The notes: generated by a model not told the origin, from the letters alone. A stretch of DNA of 64,000 bases from Pteria penguin (GCA_035048485.1 CM068581.1:7205430-7269429); one strand, 5' to 3'; shown: positions 10,970 to 22,865, counted from the stretch's first letter. A program made the numbers and translations.

Positions 10970-11597
10970 ATATGTGAACCCCTGTGATGGAGTGAGATCA
11001 GGTGCCCGGGGAGAGTGAACATCTCCTGCTTGCTAGCAACACCCGTCACATATACCCCGTAGAAAGTGTCAAATCGTGTGAATTCCATATGTATCTATAT
11101 ATGGAGAAGTCGAAGTAGGTAACCTTCTAGTATAGAGGGTGTCAAATCTGTGTAAAGTGATTGGAATCGGTCTCAGTCCAGAATATCATTTAAAAGTCTG
11201 GATAACGAGATATCATATGGAGTAATAAGAGTCTCGTAACGACCGTAGAACTTCCTCAGTGACGATGCTAGTCTAGCACATATATAACCCTGGTTGAGCA
11301 GCTTAACTGAAAGTCGCCTAGCCCTCAGAACAAAGTCATTGTAATTTGAACATGCTCTGGAATAACGTATTAACTGAGATATGAATACGCCGTATGCGGG
11401 CGATGATGGAATGTTGCTACATATGAAAGGAAAGTTTGTGATAGCGAAATTGAAATCGTCACGTTTGTCATAGAGTGAGGTGTTCAATTGACCATTAATG
11501 TCGAAAGACAACATAATATCTAAATACGAAGTAGAATTACTAGTTTCTGTGGTTTCTTTGACCTCAAGTTCACTTGGATAGATGATGCTAAGGTAAA
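10970..11597 (-). mobile_element. second Penelope-like reverse transcriptase fragment
   Basis: The minus-strand frame around 11173-11597 reads IYPSELEVKETTET, SYLDIML, SLYDKRDDFNFAITNFPF, AYGVFISQLIRYSRAC and LLNQGY. This is the thumb/C-terminal part of the same reverse-transcriptase superfamily as 8200-9627, but a different family, with clear sequence divergence. The 3' flank 10970-11170 contains a conserved-looking stretch with AGTGAACATCTCCTGCTTGC, which I recall beside such elements in bivalves. The 5' side joins LINE sequence at about 11597, so this is a truncated, chimeric remnant. Confidence 0.75.
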
Positions 11598-11730
11598 GCT
11601 AGCCGTTGTCTTTAACTATTCTGGCTGCTTCCATATGAATACTGTCAAGTCTTTCTTTAACGTGAGATTACAATTGCCCCATATGATGTCAGCGTATTCT
11701 AGTTTTGTTAAAATGTAAGCAAAATACACC
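11598..11730 (-). mobile_element. LINE ORF2 C-terminal fragment
   Basis: Minus-strand text reads LEYADIIWGNCNLTLKKDLD then IHMEAARIVKDN. This matches the familiar 'LEYA..VW..C....LE..Q..AARIV' block near the C-terminus of LINE reverse transcriptases. It is fused directly to the Penelope-like fragment to its left. Confidence 0.65.
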
Positions 11731-11804
11731 TTTTGCAATGCTTTTCTAGATTGTCTCTAGAATTCTTTCGGGGCTCAAGACAGTTTTTTTTAATAGTTTT
11801 TCTT

Positions 11805-11842
11805 GTGTTTGTGTGTGTGTGTGTGTGTGTTTTTTTTTTTTT
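11805..11842. repeat. GT microsatellite followed by poly-T
   Basis: A run of about 11 GT dinucleotides passes into a T run of 12 or more. Confidence 0.95.
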
Positions 11843-11880
11843 ATTATTGATGAATTTTATTTTTGCATCCAGGTTGTAAC

Positions 11881-12000
11881 GGTTACACTCCGTTACTCCG
11901 AAGGCCCGATAATCCGAAGGCCCGTTACTCCGAAGGTCCTTTACTCCGAAGGCCCGATACTCCGAAGGTCCGATACTCCGAAGGCCCGGTTCTCCGAAAA
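11881..12000. repeat. 16-bp minisatellite (TACTCCGAAGGCCCGA)
   Basis: About seven copies of a 16-bp unit with ACTCCGAAGGCCCG as core. The same unit in reverse complement forms the array at 13822-13930, and GGTTGTAAC sits beside the outer edge of both arrays. No protein is expected, because 16 is not a multiple of 3. Confidence 0.92.
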
Positions 12001-13103
12001 TTGTTTTTATTTCTCGACAAAAACAAGGATTTGCTCTGTAATTAGAGCACTCAATGTTCTAAACGGTAAACGTTCTATCATTTCTTCAGACGTGCCCCCT
12101 TCCTGCACTTGCCCCAGTCTACAGTCTATTTTATTTTGCAAGACTATATATTTTACAGACTTATAATATTTACCGTTTCTATCCTTATATTTCTGGAAAC
12201 GTAGGAACCTAGAAAGGTTCTAAAATCTTCGGACTTGCATGTATAGGTAAAGCAATTCAAAATGCAAGTTTAAGAAAACTTTAATGAATTTCATGTAAAA
12301 GGACTGATAAATAATGCAAGAATGGGAAGGGGGTTTAGACATTTTATCAGCACTGAGTTTAAACATCAATCAGAAGTCTTGGATTATTTCTACCTAGAAT
12401 TTCAACAAAACACTACCCGATTTCCAATTTATCAGACTGAGAAGAAAAAAAAACACAACGTGATTTCTATTATGATACACATGTATGTGACTAAAGAACT
12501 TGGCTTAGTTGATTATTCATGATAACAGAATAGAGGGTTGTGCAAAAATGACAAGTAAAAACTTTGAAGGCGAGGAAAGCATTAATGTCCTATCTTCTCT
12601 TTTTATACAGGAGCGTGAGTATTAAAGGGGTACATTTTTATATCTTCATGAATTTATAAACACTTCAATTGATCTGCTTCTTCGATGGTCAAGGAAAGGG
12701 GACCATACCCCATTTTAGGGTTTCATGCTTATGTTCCCATCCACCTCTTATCCAACCCAAGTTTATATCCTTGATATGCGAAAACCTCTCACGATTGTCA
12801 GTGGGTTTATTTACTTGGTAGCCTGTCCTTTATAAAATGCATGTTTTGTTTAATTCATATTTTGTTTTCTAGAAAACTTTTGATTTTGAAGAAAGGGGGA
12901 GGGGAGCGGCCAGGGAGACTTTGCAAAAAATGAAAGAAAATAAAAAACAAATGCCGGACCGAAGGGGCGGGATCGGCAAAAATATATATTTTGAATAGCA
13001 ATATCGGGCCCAATGGGCCGCGAAAAAATCCAAGCTATTAGTATTGCTACGAAAGGATTCAAAAATCCTTTACAAGATGGTTGCCTAGCAGTTAAGGGTG
13101 TGT
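12001..13103. other. no recognisable feature
   Basis: AT-rich sequence with several G-rich patches near 12890-12970 and no supported gene. Confidence 0.4.
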
Positions 13104-13107
13104 CATG

Positions 13108-13281
13108 CGCGGATCCAGAAATTTTTGTCAAGCGGGGGTGGGGTGGGGGTTGGAATTTTTTCTCTTACATGAGCGGGAGGAGGGGGGGGGGGGTCCAACC
13201 CCAAAAATGCCCAAATATATTTTTTTCGGATTCCAGGGGGGAGTCCAGACCCCCCAGTAGCCCCCTCTGTATCCGCGCATG
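13108..13281. mobile_element. 'GCGGATCC' MITE with 9-bp target duplication
   Basis: The element starts CGCGGATCCAGAAATTTTTG and ends TGTATCCGCGCATG. It is flanked by identical TGTGTCATG at 13099-13107 and 13282-13290. The interior is G-rich with a poly-G run. The perfect 9-bp duplication shows a recent insertion and is the best dating evidence for this family in the window. Confidence 0.85.
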
Positions 13282-13821
13282 TGTGTCATGATCTTTAAAC
13301 AAGTTCAATTCTCCAATATGGTGCTCTGCAAAATAAAAGTCTCCGATCTGCGCGAGGGTATATATGCTCCGCTACTACGTGACATGGTATGGTTATGGGG
13401 TGCACTAAATGTCCGAGTAGCTAATGTGGTTTTCACTGGTATTTTTGTCGAAATAATTCGTTTTATGGTATGGTAATTGATTCAAATTCCATTGTCCAAC
13501 ATAAGGCAGAATGTAAGGCAGACGCTTTCCCTTCTTGATATGCGCAAGTCAATACAGATATAAACCTTCAGGAGGAGTATGGAATGGCTACATATATTTT
13601 TCAAACGAGATGAGGGATTTCAACATTTTTCTTGAACCATTTCCCATGCAAGACACAAAAATTTATTGGGAGGCGTCATTGTTTTCTCTCTCAGAGTACA
13701 TGAAAAGGTAAATATAATGTACTTAGATAAATGTTTTATCTATATTGTCCCACGGGGCTTCTGAGGTACAGTCATCTGATGCGTATCTGAAAACACCCAG
13801 ACAACAAGTTAATTGGGTTTT
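13282..13821. other. no recognisable feature
   Basis: Nothing supported. Confidence 0.4.
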
Positions 13822-13930
13822 TCGGAGTACCGGGCCTTCGGAGTACCGGGCCTTCGGAGTAATGGGCCTTCGGAGTATCGGACCTTCGGAGAAGCGGGCC
13901 CTCGGAATATCGGGCCTTCGGGTAAGTGGG
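13822..13930. repeat. 16-bp minisatellite, inverted copy
   Basis: Six to seven copies of CGGAGTACCGGGCCTT, the reverse complement of the unit at 11881-12000, with units varying at two or three positions. GGTTGTAAC follows the array at about 13940. Confidence 0.92.
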
Positions 13931-14227
13931 CTGTCCCCGGTTGTAACATGTATGAGCATACAATTACATTGCAATGATAGCACATATTACAAAGTAATCA
14001 ATCCTAGCATACATATGTATATAATACCAATGATATATCAAAAATTGATATTGATATGGTTCTCTTTGAATTTTAACTTTTTAAAAACATAATTTTCACA
14101 CACATATTCAAATACTTGTATGAAGTTAAAAAGATATAAGTATAATTTAAGATAGGGAAAAACATATGGTCATACTTGAAGCTTTTATATAAAATAAAAT
14201 TAGAAAGCCTGCAGAATCTACTAATAT

Positions 14228-14350
14228 TGCCATCGCCATCGCATTATCGCACCATCGCATCATCGCACCATCGCCATCGAGTTATCGCACCATCGCCTCA
14301 TCGCCATCGCACCATCGCCATTGCATCATCGCTCCATCGCATCATCGCGT
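14228..14350. repeat. degenerate CATCGC/CACCATCGC tandem repeat
   Basis: About 120 bp of 6- and 9-bp units (CATCGC, CATCGCACC) with frequent substitutions. Confidence 0.9.
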
Positions 14351-15409
14351 TTCAGTTTTCAAACTTTACAATGCGATGGCGTAAATATGGCTCTATCCGG
14401 ATTCCATAAAAGGGGGATTTTTTGTGAAATAATAAAGGATTCCATTTTGTTTGGGTTGAATTCAACCAGCCAGTCGAGCGACCATCTATGGAATTTCTCT
14501 AAATATTATTTAGGATAAGTGCTAAATGCACAGGATTATCGACGATAAAGTAAAGTGAAGCAAAAAGTCTAATGCTATGACAATGTCGTTTATGTAAATT
14601 AGAAATAAGAGTGGACCTAGGATTAAGCCCTGAGGAACACCGGCATTTATATTTGACCAATCTGATGAAGATCCATTGACTACAACGCGTTGCTTCCTAT
14701 TTGATAAATAGTCCGTAAACCAGTCCAGGCGATTATTTGAAATGCCAATTGATTTCAATTTATGTATTAGACCCTTATGCCATACCCGATAGAACGCTTT
14801 ACTTATATCACAGAAAACGACTCTTATTTCTTTTCCGTCATCTAAAGCTTTTTTTAAAATTGATTTGTTATATCGAGTAACTGGTTAATCGTGGGATCTT
14901 TTTGTCTAAAACCGGATTGGAGACCTGATGTTATTTTGTTTTTTTGAATGAAATTATAAAGGTGTTTGAAGAGTCCCTTTTCCATGATCTTACCAAGGAT
15001 ATTTAAGAGGGAAATAGGTCTATAGTTGTTCGTTAGAGCAAGGACTTATAAGTCCTAGGTTAGAGATGGATTATCTTTTTCATAAATAGGCGACACATTT
15101 GCCATCTTCCATGATTCTGGGAATATACCTGTACGTAGAGACAAATTGAACAAGTTACGAAGAGAAGAAGCTAGCTCATTTACAGCAGATTTAAGCAGAG
15201 TTGGATTCAAATTATCAGGGCCTGTCGCGTTTGAGTGTTCAATAAACGCAAAAAACATCTTTGACATCGTCTTCGCTTATAACAATTTGATATAAAGATT
15301 GGTGCTGCGAAACTCGGATAACGGGTAAAATATTATTACAGTCATTAACGGGGGTTTTTTTTTTGAGATGTAAAATACTCGTTCAGAAGATCATCTTTAT
15401 CGATATCGG

Positions 15410-15521
15410 TATTGTCGTTTACTCAGGCACATTTATATGTAAATGCACATGAGTACACGACTATATATAGTCGTGTACTCATGTACATTTACATATAAAT
15501 GTGCCTGAGTAAACGACAATA
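15410..15521. repeat. 112-bp near-perfect palindrome without spacer
   Basis: The sequence is its own reverse complement around the centre 15465/15466 (CGACTATATATAGTCG), with one mismatched pair (GCACAT versus GTACAT). The outer boundary is TATTGTCGTTTACTCAGG and its mirror. It interrupts the LINE A sequence. Confidence 0.95.
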
Positions 15522-16525
15522 TTAATAACGCGATTATTATGAAGAAGGGGGTGGGATTTCATTTGTACTACTAATATAAGATATGCTTTTAGCAATTTTC
15601 CACCAACTTTTGGGATCGGTGTTGTCGTTATTTAGTTTATCTGACAAATTTTAAAATTATTTTCTTTGGCTTTTCGTATGTTAACAACACACCTATTTCT
15701 TAAGTTTCGAAATTTCAACCAATGAGCGGGATCGTTTGAGGATTTTGCCTGTTTGTGCCATCTTTTGCTTCCGCAAATTAATCGTCGAATATCATTATTT
15801 ATCTAGGGTAGGTCCATCTTGCGAATGGTTACAATTTTATTTGGAATGTGATTAGCGGCACAATGTAAAATAATGTTGGTTAAAGAATTTGATGAAGTAT
15901 TAGGATCATCTTTGATTACATAATTCCAGTCTATATTAGAAAGTTCGTTACGGTGTGCATTAAAATCGCCTCGTTTAAATAGCCAGATTTTTCGCTTAAA
16001 ACGATGATTAAGGAGCGCATATATTGGACAATGATAACGAAAGTCATTTGTCATTGATTTTTATATCAAGTTTTGGTCATTTACAAGAATTAGATCGAGG
16101 AGAGATGCAGAGGATTCCGTGAAATGCATGGGTTCATTGATAGTTTGACTTAGATTATCGAGTATATCTGTTATTTCGTTCGGTTCATTCGTAAGTTGAT
16201 TGCAATTAAAGTCACCAGTTATTAAAATGTAGTCATGTTTAGAAGAACATGCATTTTCAATAGATAATTTTATTTGATCCCAAACTTCCGGAGAGGAGTT
16301 AGGTGGCCTGTAGAATGTATCCAGTAATATAGTACGTTTATTAGCGATGATATCTGGCCATACGCTTTCGCAGTGGTCAACCTCAAGGTCTACGCAGCGA
16401 CGCGATATGATATGTGATTTGACATAAACCGAAATACCACCACCTATTCGGTTTGATCTTGTATAGTTATATGGCTTACTAAAGCCGGGAATGGCATAGT
16501 CATCAAGATAGGTAGAGGGGTTTAA

Positions 16526-17100
16526 AGTTGTATACCCTACAATTCAGTATAATTTCAAAACTTAGCACATGTAAAACAAAAACTGTATTTTTCTCGTATG
16601 GCTGAAGTTATTAACTTTGGGTTAATAACATTTTTTGTTGCTTCAAACTCTCGGAGATATCAAAATAAAAAGAAAATACTTCGTAACTAAAGTGGGTATT
16701 CCATAAATACAACCATGACCTGACTTCGCACATGCGCAGTTTAATTAAAACAAATACGATGAAGGGAGACTCCAAAAGAAGTCGATTTCAGTAAATACTA
16801 ACTGTAGCAGACTTGAATACAGATTTTTAAAGTTACTCGTCAAGTTTATTTACCTCGCCCTCCACCAGTGTCCATGATGCGGCGGCTTCCGAATCAGATC
16901 ACGTGATAAGTTGGTTGTAAACATTCTGTTTACAAATATCGTGTTTTAGACAGCCACATCTCACTTAATACGACGAATTTGATTCCAACATTTGCAAGAG
17001 TCATTTTTAATACGTTTTAGGCTTATTTATATATTCAAAACAATTTAGAATAAATCAACCCATAATATGCATTCTACTAGCGAACATAGGGTATACAGCT
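16526..17100. mobile_element. 575-bp DNA element with TTAA target duplication
   Basis: Ends are AGTTGTATACCCTACAATTC and the inverted GAACATAGGGTATACAGCT, flanked by TTAA at 16522-16525 and 17101-17104. TTAA duplication is characteristic of piggyBac-type transposition. There is no transposase frame, so it is non-autonomous. It splits the endonuclease region of LINE A. Confidence 0.8.
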
Positions 17101-17640
17101 TTAATTATTTTTATTAATCAATTATGTATTGAAATTTATTATTATTTATCATGATTATTATTAGAAAGTAATCTTATATTCGTGAGGGCTCACTTTCGTA
17201 CAAGAATGGTAAAATTCAAGCAGCAGGTGCTCAGTAGGCGTTCTCTTTATTGAACACACCCCAGGTTTCAGTGAAGCTAAGAACATCGAAATCAGACAGT
17301 TCGGTGTGCAAGATGTCTAGTTTAGGGATTAAACTTTGAACGTTCAAAATGATAATTGATAGTGTGGTTTTCCGGTAATAAGTAAGAGGTGTCTAGGATT
17401 TCATCAGAGTTTTGGGATATATTGGAGATATCCAATGAGCACACCTCGCATTCACAAGCACTAAACAAGCTGGCATTACATTAGGTTATAGCGTTATGGA
17501 ACAAGTGATCAAAATTGATGCGAGTTGGTCTGGATGTGTAAATATTAAAAGTGAAGAGGATGGCAGTAAAAGCTATAAAGGATGAATATGAACGTTTACT
17601 AATACCAGAGACATAAAGTAGCTTATGTCTCTACTAATAC

Positions 17641-18609
17641 TAGTATGAAAAACTGAAAGTGATGTAGAATAATATACAATTGGGAAAATAAGGATGATAA
17701 TGCACATCTGAAGTTTAAGAAGACAACATTGCTTTTACAAACTTGATGGATTTTCAAATTGAAATCACAGGAAATTATACATACATGCATTGGAATAATA
17801 CGTAACTATATAAATTACAATAGGATGAAACCATATGAGGTATAAATGAATATTTCACCATAACTTAAGTTAGGCAATCATATTTCATTAAACATGGATG
17901 ATTTTCAGGTCAAGATTTTGGGATCTGAGGGAAAATTATAGGTATAACTACAAATAAATAGATTGTGGGATAAACAATAGAATACACCAAGTTTTTAAGC
18001 ACAGCATAAAACGTACTCGTTTATATATGTATACATAAATGATAAATGCATATAGGTAATATACCAACAATTACCAAACAATTATTATGGTAATCTGCAT
18101 GTAGACAGGGACGTGCAGTTCATCTTGTGTTACCCAACTTGTTGATACATTGTAGTTGGAAGCTTAGTATTGGTTCATGTACACTTCATAGTAGTAAACA
18201 ATAAGAGCATGTAGTTCGCCAAACGTAGACAATATTGACAATATTTATGCATATATTGAAGCAATTTATAAGCATACATCTACATGGATAGCATAATGTT
18301 ATAGAACATATTCATACAAACCATACGCATGTGATGATGCTTAAAAAGGTAAAGCATTCATAGTGACCTAGTATAGTATATACATGTATACTCAAAGTGG
18401 AATATGATGGTATGTCAATACTACAAGAGTTCGATAGGTAGTTGAACAAAATGTAATTATAAGTGCAAACATAGAAGTATACAGTTATGGCTTGGGTGGA
18501 GTAGTCAAACAAGACGATTTTGTTTATTCAATGGAGAACATTATTTCAAACATTAATCAGGCAAGCTATGAGAAAGAGAAAAAACAGAAACAAAAACAAA
18601 CAAACAAAA

Positions 18610-18652
<43 letters not shown>

Positions 18653-18989
18653 GCAAATTTAGGATAAGAGTGAAATATTTTAGAGATATAAAACAGTAAG
18701 AGAATATTTTGTTAAGAGTTTTGGAAATTTTTCAACCGAGAAAGAAAACTTTTGGCTATATATGCAAAGAAAAAAAATATGTCATATTACGGTTTAGTTA
18801 CCAAGTGACTTAGCTAGAACTCAAGTATATTGTAGGTACAACAGACAAAACTGAGATTAATCCATTTAGGATAACTTATGAAAGGAAACCTTAGATTAAG
18901 TGTGTGGTTGAGATATATTCAGGAATATATCTGACGTACAGTGTACTGTCCAGTGTCCACTACCAGCAACCGCTACTGCAAAAGTAGAA
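17641..18989. other. unassigned segment between LINE A ORF1 and ORF2
   Basis: About 1.35 kb with no supported reading frame. It contains TACATGTATA-type motifs and an AAAT microsatellite. It may be LINE spacer plus later insertions. Confidence 0.4.
18590..18655. repeat. AAAT/AAAC microsatellite
   Basis: CAAACAAACAAA is followed by about twelve AAAT units. Confidence 0.95.
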
Positions 18990-19775
18990 TGAGGCTGACT
19001 ATGAGTTGAGCCTCAAATAGTTTGAGGTTTTTCACACGGTGTTTAACGTCGTGTTGGTATAAAAGAACATTTTGCCGTCATCAGTCCATGACTTTTTAAG
19101 GTATTCGCTTTTTACCAAACATCGTGCGCGGTAGGCTAACTCACTACGGGGCTTGGTGAGATCCTCGTTGATAAACACGCCTCTAGGATATAGTTTTTCT
19201 TGCATTTAGTATGCTTTTTTAGAATTTCTGTTGGTAAGGTGCACAGGAATAGAGCGGAATTTACCAGAATGGCGAAGACCCATACGGTTACAGCTTTCGA
19301 TATCAGTAGCACTAATGTTAACCCCGGCATCTGTCATTACATCTAAGGTCACTTTGGTAATGTCATCAGCCTCGCTCGAGTGCTCTGGAGTGCCTGATGA
19401 TCTTAAGGAGTTTCTCTTGCTGTATTGCTCTAAGTCGTCGAGTTTCGATTTTAGCATCACGTTTTCACAACGCAGTTCGGCGATTTCGCTCCGGACATTT
19501 TGAAGAGATGACGATATTTCCTCTTAGAGCTGTTGCACTATTGGAGCCATAATTGAACTAATATTTTGTACGACATAATCACACACTGTCCGTGAGACAG
19601 TCTCCATGTCGTCTGGATTCAAAGAAAGCATCAGTCCTTTACTAAGTTGGCTGGTATCGGGGATACCGGGCTCGGCTCTTGGTCCCTGCTGTAGTGCTGT
19701 AGTATCACTACATTGATCAGGAATCGATCTCTGTTTCTTCGATGCATATTTTTGATAGCAACATATTAACATATT
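18990..19775 (-). mobile_element. LINE A, ORF1 relic
   Basis: The minus-strand frame from 19772 reads MLICCYQKYASKKQRS, then, after a break, a coiled-coil-like KLDDLEQYSKRNSLRSSGTP (about 19400-19460). Next come a region with IESCNRMGLRHSGKFRSIPV and, past another frameshift, VFINEDLTKPRSELAYRARC and WTDDGKMFF. This is the usual plan of the ORF1 nucleic-acid-binding protein of such LINEs: coiled coil, RRM-like core, C-terminal basic domain. The same plan, better preserved, is at 58035-58931. At least two frame breaks are present. Confidence 0.75.
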
Positions 19776-19794
19776 ATTCTAAAATAAAACGTTT

Positions 19795-20030
19795 CTTGTG
19801 TAATGAAATTTGTATCACCTCTCTTCTTGAGAAACCTGTTTACCCTTGTTCTCTATATGGAGGATTATTTACAAATTTTTAAATGTGTGTCCTTTGATTG
19901 TTCTGCTTTGTGGTGAGTGGGAAGGTGGGCGCCCGTAAACCGGTTAACCTAACCAATTGAATAACATTTCAATTGACCAACCTAAATCGGTATCGTAACC
20001 ACAGCACAATCGAATACTTTTGTAATGTTT
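19795..20030 (+). mobile_element. Penelope-like element, 3'-terminal fragment
   Basis: This shares the stretch ATGGAGGATTATTTACAAAT, TTTAAATG, GTCCTTTGATTGTTCTGCT, GTGAGTGGGAAGGTGG and GTAAACCGGTTAAC with 55060-55240 (plus strand) and with 62256-62345 (minus). At 55 kb this stretch lies downstream of a Penelope-like reverse transcriptase, so it is taken as the family's 3' end. No coding part is attached here; it abuts the LINE A ORF1 start. Confidence 0.65.
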
Positions 20031-21151
20031 TTCCTTGTAAATTCTACTATTTTCATGTTTTATACGCATGTCCTCGGTGATTTTTGTCATACAGCTTTGT
20101 CAGAATGATGTCTTCAGTTTTCTCTTGTTTGGATGACAAATTATTTCAATTATTCCTTTTTACAAAAATTCCTCCGAAATAAGCATTGTTCTCTATGGTA
20201 AAGTCCGATGCTTTACCCAAAATGTTCCGAATGCTCGTTATCAAACAGCCCGACTTCGAGAATATTACATATTACATTATATTTTTAGGCTATTTTGTAC
20301 TCAATGGGTCCCTGAACTCGATAAAATGTCATATGGAGAAATTCTGACTATTTTATTCATGAGCTATTTACCACGTGATCTTCAAATCATGAATATTCGT
20401 AAACAAACAAAACAAAACGGCGATTTTAATTTCAAAACGAACTTTTTTGTAAATATTTCAAAAACTCTGGCAGCAAATTCCGGTACACGCACCTATGCTT
20501 ACTGTTTCCGATGCCAGGATTAATGATGCCTTTTACGTATCCGTTGTAATTCGAAGTGGTCAATGCATAGTAATTCACTTTCCCATTGGGTCCCATGTTA
20601 AATTACCAAAATTCCAGCAAGATTTACACAACATCCTACATTTTAGCTATATATAATCCACATATCAAAATGTTTGTCAGACCCTACTCTATCAGAATTT
20701 TAACAGTTTACCATAGGTTATCCACCTTAATTTCGAGAAAATCATGCTGGAAGGGGGATATCCCCCAAAACTGGCCAAAAATCAAATGTAAACAACCACC
20801 CTTTTTTAGGTCATAAAATTTTTACATTAGCGAAATGAGTTAAAAATTCATGATTTTATAGCAGAATCAATCTTTATTTATAGATAGATCAAATAATTTC
20901 ATCCAATCACAGCTCCTGATACATTGGAATAGTAGTCCCTCTCTCCCTCCATCACATCAGCCAACCACGACTCTCGATAGTTACTGCTCTTTGACCGTGA
21001 AATACTAGTAGTGTACTAGTTACCGGGTATGACCAGTTCCGGCTACTACGTTTTTCAAACATCTTAATAATCCTCCGAAGGGAAGTGTCATAAAACAAAG
21101 AACAATTATATCGGTTATGAAATATGATGGATATTACATAACTTAAGCCAC
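20031..21151. other. no recognisable feature
   Basis: No repeat or exon I can defend. Confidence 0.4.
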
Positions 21152-21232
21152 TGTCCTATGACTTATTTGTAATTTGTAAAATTAAAACAAGCATAATTTT
21201 AATTTCATAAATTACAAATAAGTCATAGGACA
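21152..21232. repeat. 81-bp inverted repeat
   Basis: TGTCCTATGACTTATTTGTA at the left is mirrored by TACAAATAAGTCATAGGACA at the right, with mismatches only near the centre. Shortly downstream, at about 21252-21285, GAAGAAGGTC...GACCGAAAT forms a small hairpin of the type found in Penelope-like elements, so this may be a terminal piece of such an element. Confidence 0.8.
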
Positions 21233-22865
21233 CCACCAATACCAATAAGATTCACTAGAAGAAGGTCAGGTCTGGAGACCGAAATATTGTGATTGTTCTT
21301 TGTACTACTTTTGGGGGGTTTTTTGGCTTTTGAAACGTGAATTACGAGATTTTCTCACATGATTGTCTGCAGTACATAGGATACTAAATGTTACATATGA
21401 AAATTTTGTCAATTCACGTTTTGAATAGCCGGTAACTGCTCTTAGCTGGGGACTGGTCCTTCGCCAGTAATGGATTTTGTGTGATTTTTCAAGACTCATG
21501 TCTTAATTTTAATGGATCTTAAAATGAGGTTCTTCGCTTTAAAATTTGACTGTTCAAAGAACTTCTAATACTCATATCAGTGACACTGGAAGCTCGTTAA
21601 TTACCGTAAAAAGAAGCGAAAATGGCCATTAAAATATCTCCAATAAGATAACTGTATACCATTTCCAGCGAGTCCTGAGTTCAGAATCCAATTACATAAG
21701 AAGTTTAATGGCATTTTTTCATCGCTGATATTCGAGTACGTAGACCTAAATTTCGACGGTTATGGAATTATGTAAATCAGTGATTGAGTAATGAACACTG
21801 TCTAAGAAGGAAATATTTTATTTCTGGGGAAAATATATGTCAGTTTTAGGTTAATAAGGAGGTTTATTTTGGCGAGAAGAAACTGTCGTTATTCGACAGT
21901 AATATTGGCCAAAAAATCACTGGGAGGCGGCAATGCATAGTAATATAATAAAATTAATAATTTAAGGGCGGATCGACTTGGGGCCGGATTAATACCGGGG
22001 CTGGATGGGTTTGGGGCCGGATCAACTGGAGCCGGATGGGTATTGGGAGCCGGAACAACCATAAATCCTCAAATACATACCGGTAGGCGATGTTAGCCAT
22101 TGGCAAGTACAATTAAATTGACACATGACTTCGTAAAATATAATGCTGAAATAAGGAATCAGATGTCTATATAAGGGAAGTCTGCAGGCCACTTTTTAGA
22201 AAGAGAAAGAAGCGTTTGGAGCTGGCTGGAATAGGATACTTGCACAACGTTTTGCGGTAGTTATATTAGTAAAACCAAATTTCATATGGTTGGTTTTGAC
22301 TCGATGAAAAGATATTGATAAATCTCTCAAAGTCAGGGTCAATAGACATACGCAAGGTCCGAAGATTGTGTTGAACATTATACACAGCATCTTTCACCTT
22401 ATGTTTTCATAATAATTTGTTTGGGAAAGGGTGCCCATTAGAAAAACAAAACAAGTAATCATCTAAGTTTTATTTATGTAAAATACGGTGGATATCTGTT
22501 ACAAATCCATTTCTCACAGTGAGTGGATCTTCTTGGAAGGCATACAGACGAGTGAGGAATATTTGCTAAGTAAGTATGATATTCTCGAACGAGCACAAGC
22601 GTCCAAGGAAAAGGAATTTACTTATGTCAGTTTCTGCTTCAATTTGCAAGAGCCTTAACAGAATTTCGTACATGTCAGATCGCGTTGCTTTAGGTAGGTT
22701 CATTGCATGCCTGCAAATGAAGTGCTGTAAAACATTTAGCGCCCAGCAGGTCAGTGCTCGTTAGATTATTCCAGATTCCATATTCAGATTATTGTTATAT
22801 GGCATTGATGTGTATACAAACTCTTTTAATCCGTGACAATAAAGCTAATATCATCTCCCATTAAA
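21233..22865. other. no supported gene; small G-rich repeat
   Basis: At 21964-22063 the phrase GGGGCCGGAT(C/T) recurs about five times irregularly. The rest is unremarkable AT-rich sequence. Confidence 0.5.

Larger units (their letters stand above)
14519..17640 (-). mobile_element. LINE A, ORF2 relic: endonuclease and reverse transcriptase
   Basis: Minus-strand order is as follows. A Cys-containing N-terminal segment (ACECEVCSLDIS) lies near 17440. The start of an APE-type endonuclease (IILNVQSLIPKLDILHTELS, DFDVLSFTETW) lies at about 17250-17360. More endonuclease (YDYAIPGF-like text, GGGISVYVKS, YRPPNSSPEVWDQI, ITGDFN) lies at about 16500-16200. The linker (NDFRYHCPIY) follows at 16050-15800. 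The reverse transcriptase runs from 15270 (NATGPDNLNPTLLKS, NYRPISLLN, CDISKAFYRVWHKGL, NAGVPQGLILGPLLFLIYIN) and breaks just after the YADD-equivalent position at about 14520. The architecture resembles CR1/L2/Jockey-type LINEs; the exact clade was not determined. There are multiple frameshifts and stops. Two foreign pieces interrupt it (15410-15521 and 16526-17100). It is not functional. Confidence 0.85.

Noticed and set aside
14522..14758. Functional reverse transcriptase gene
   Set aside because: It has NAGVPQG and YIND motifs, but the YADD-equivalent region is frame-shifted and the element ends there; it is part of the LINE A relic.
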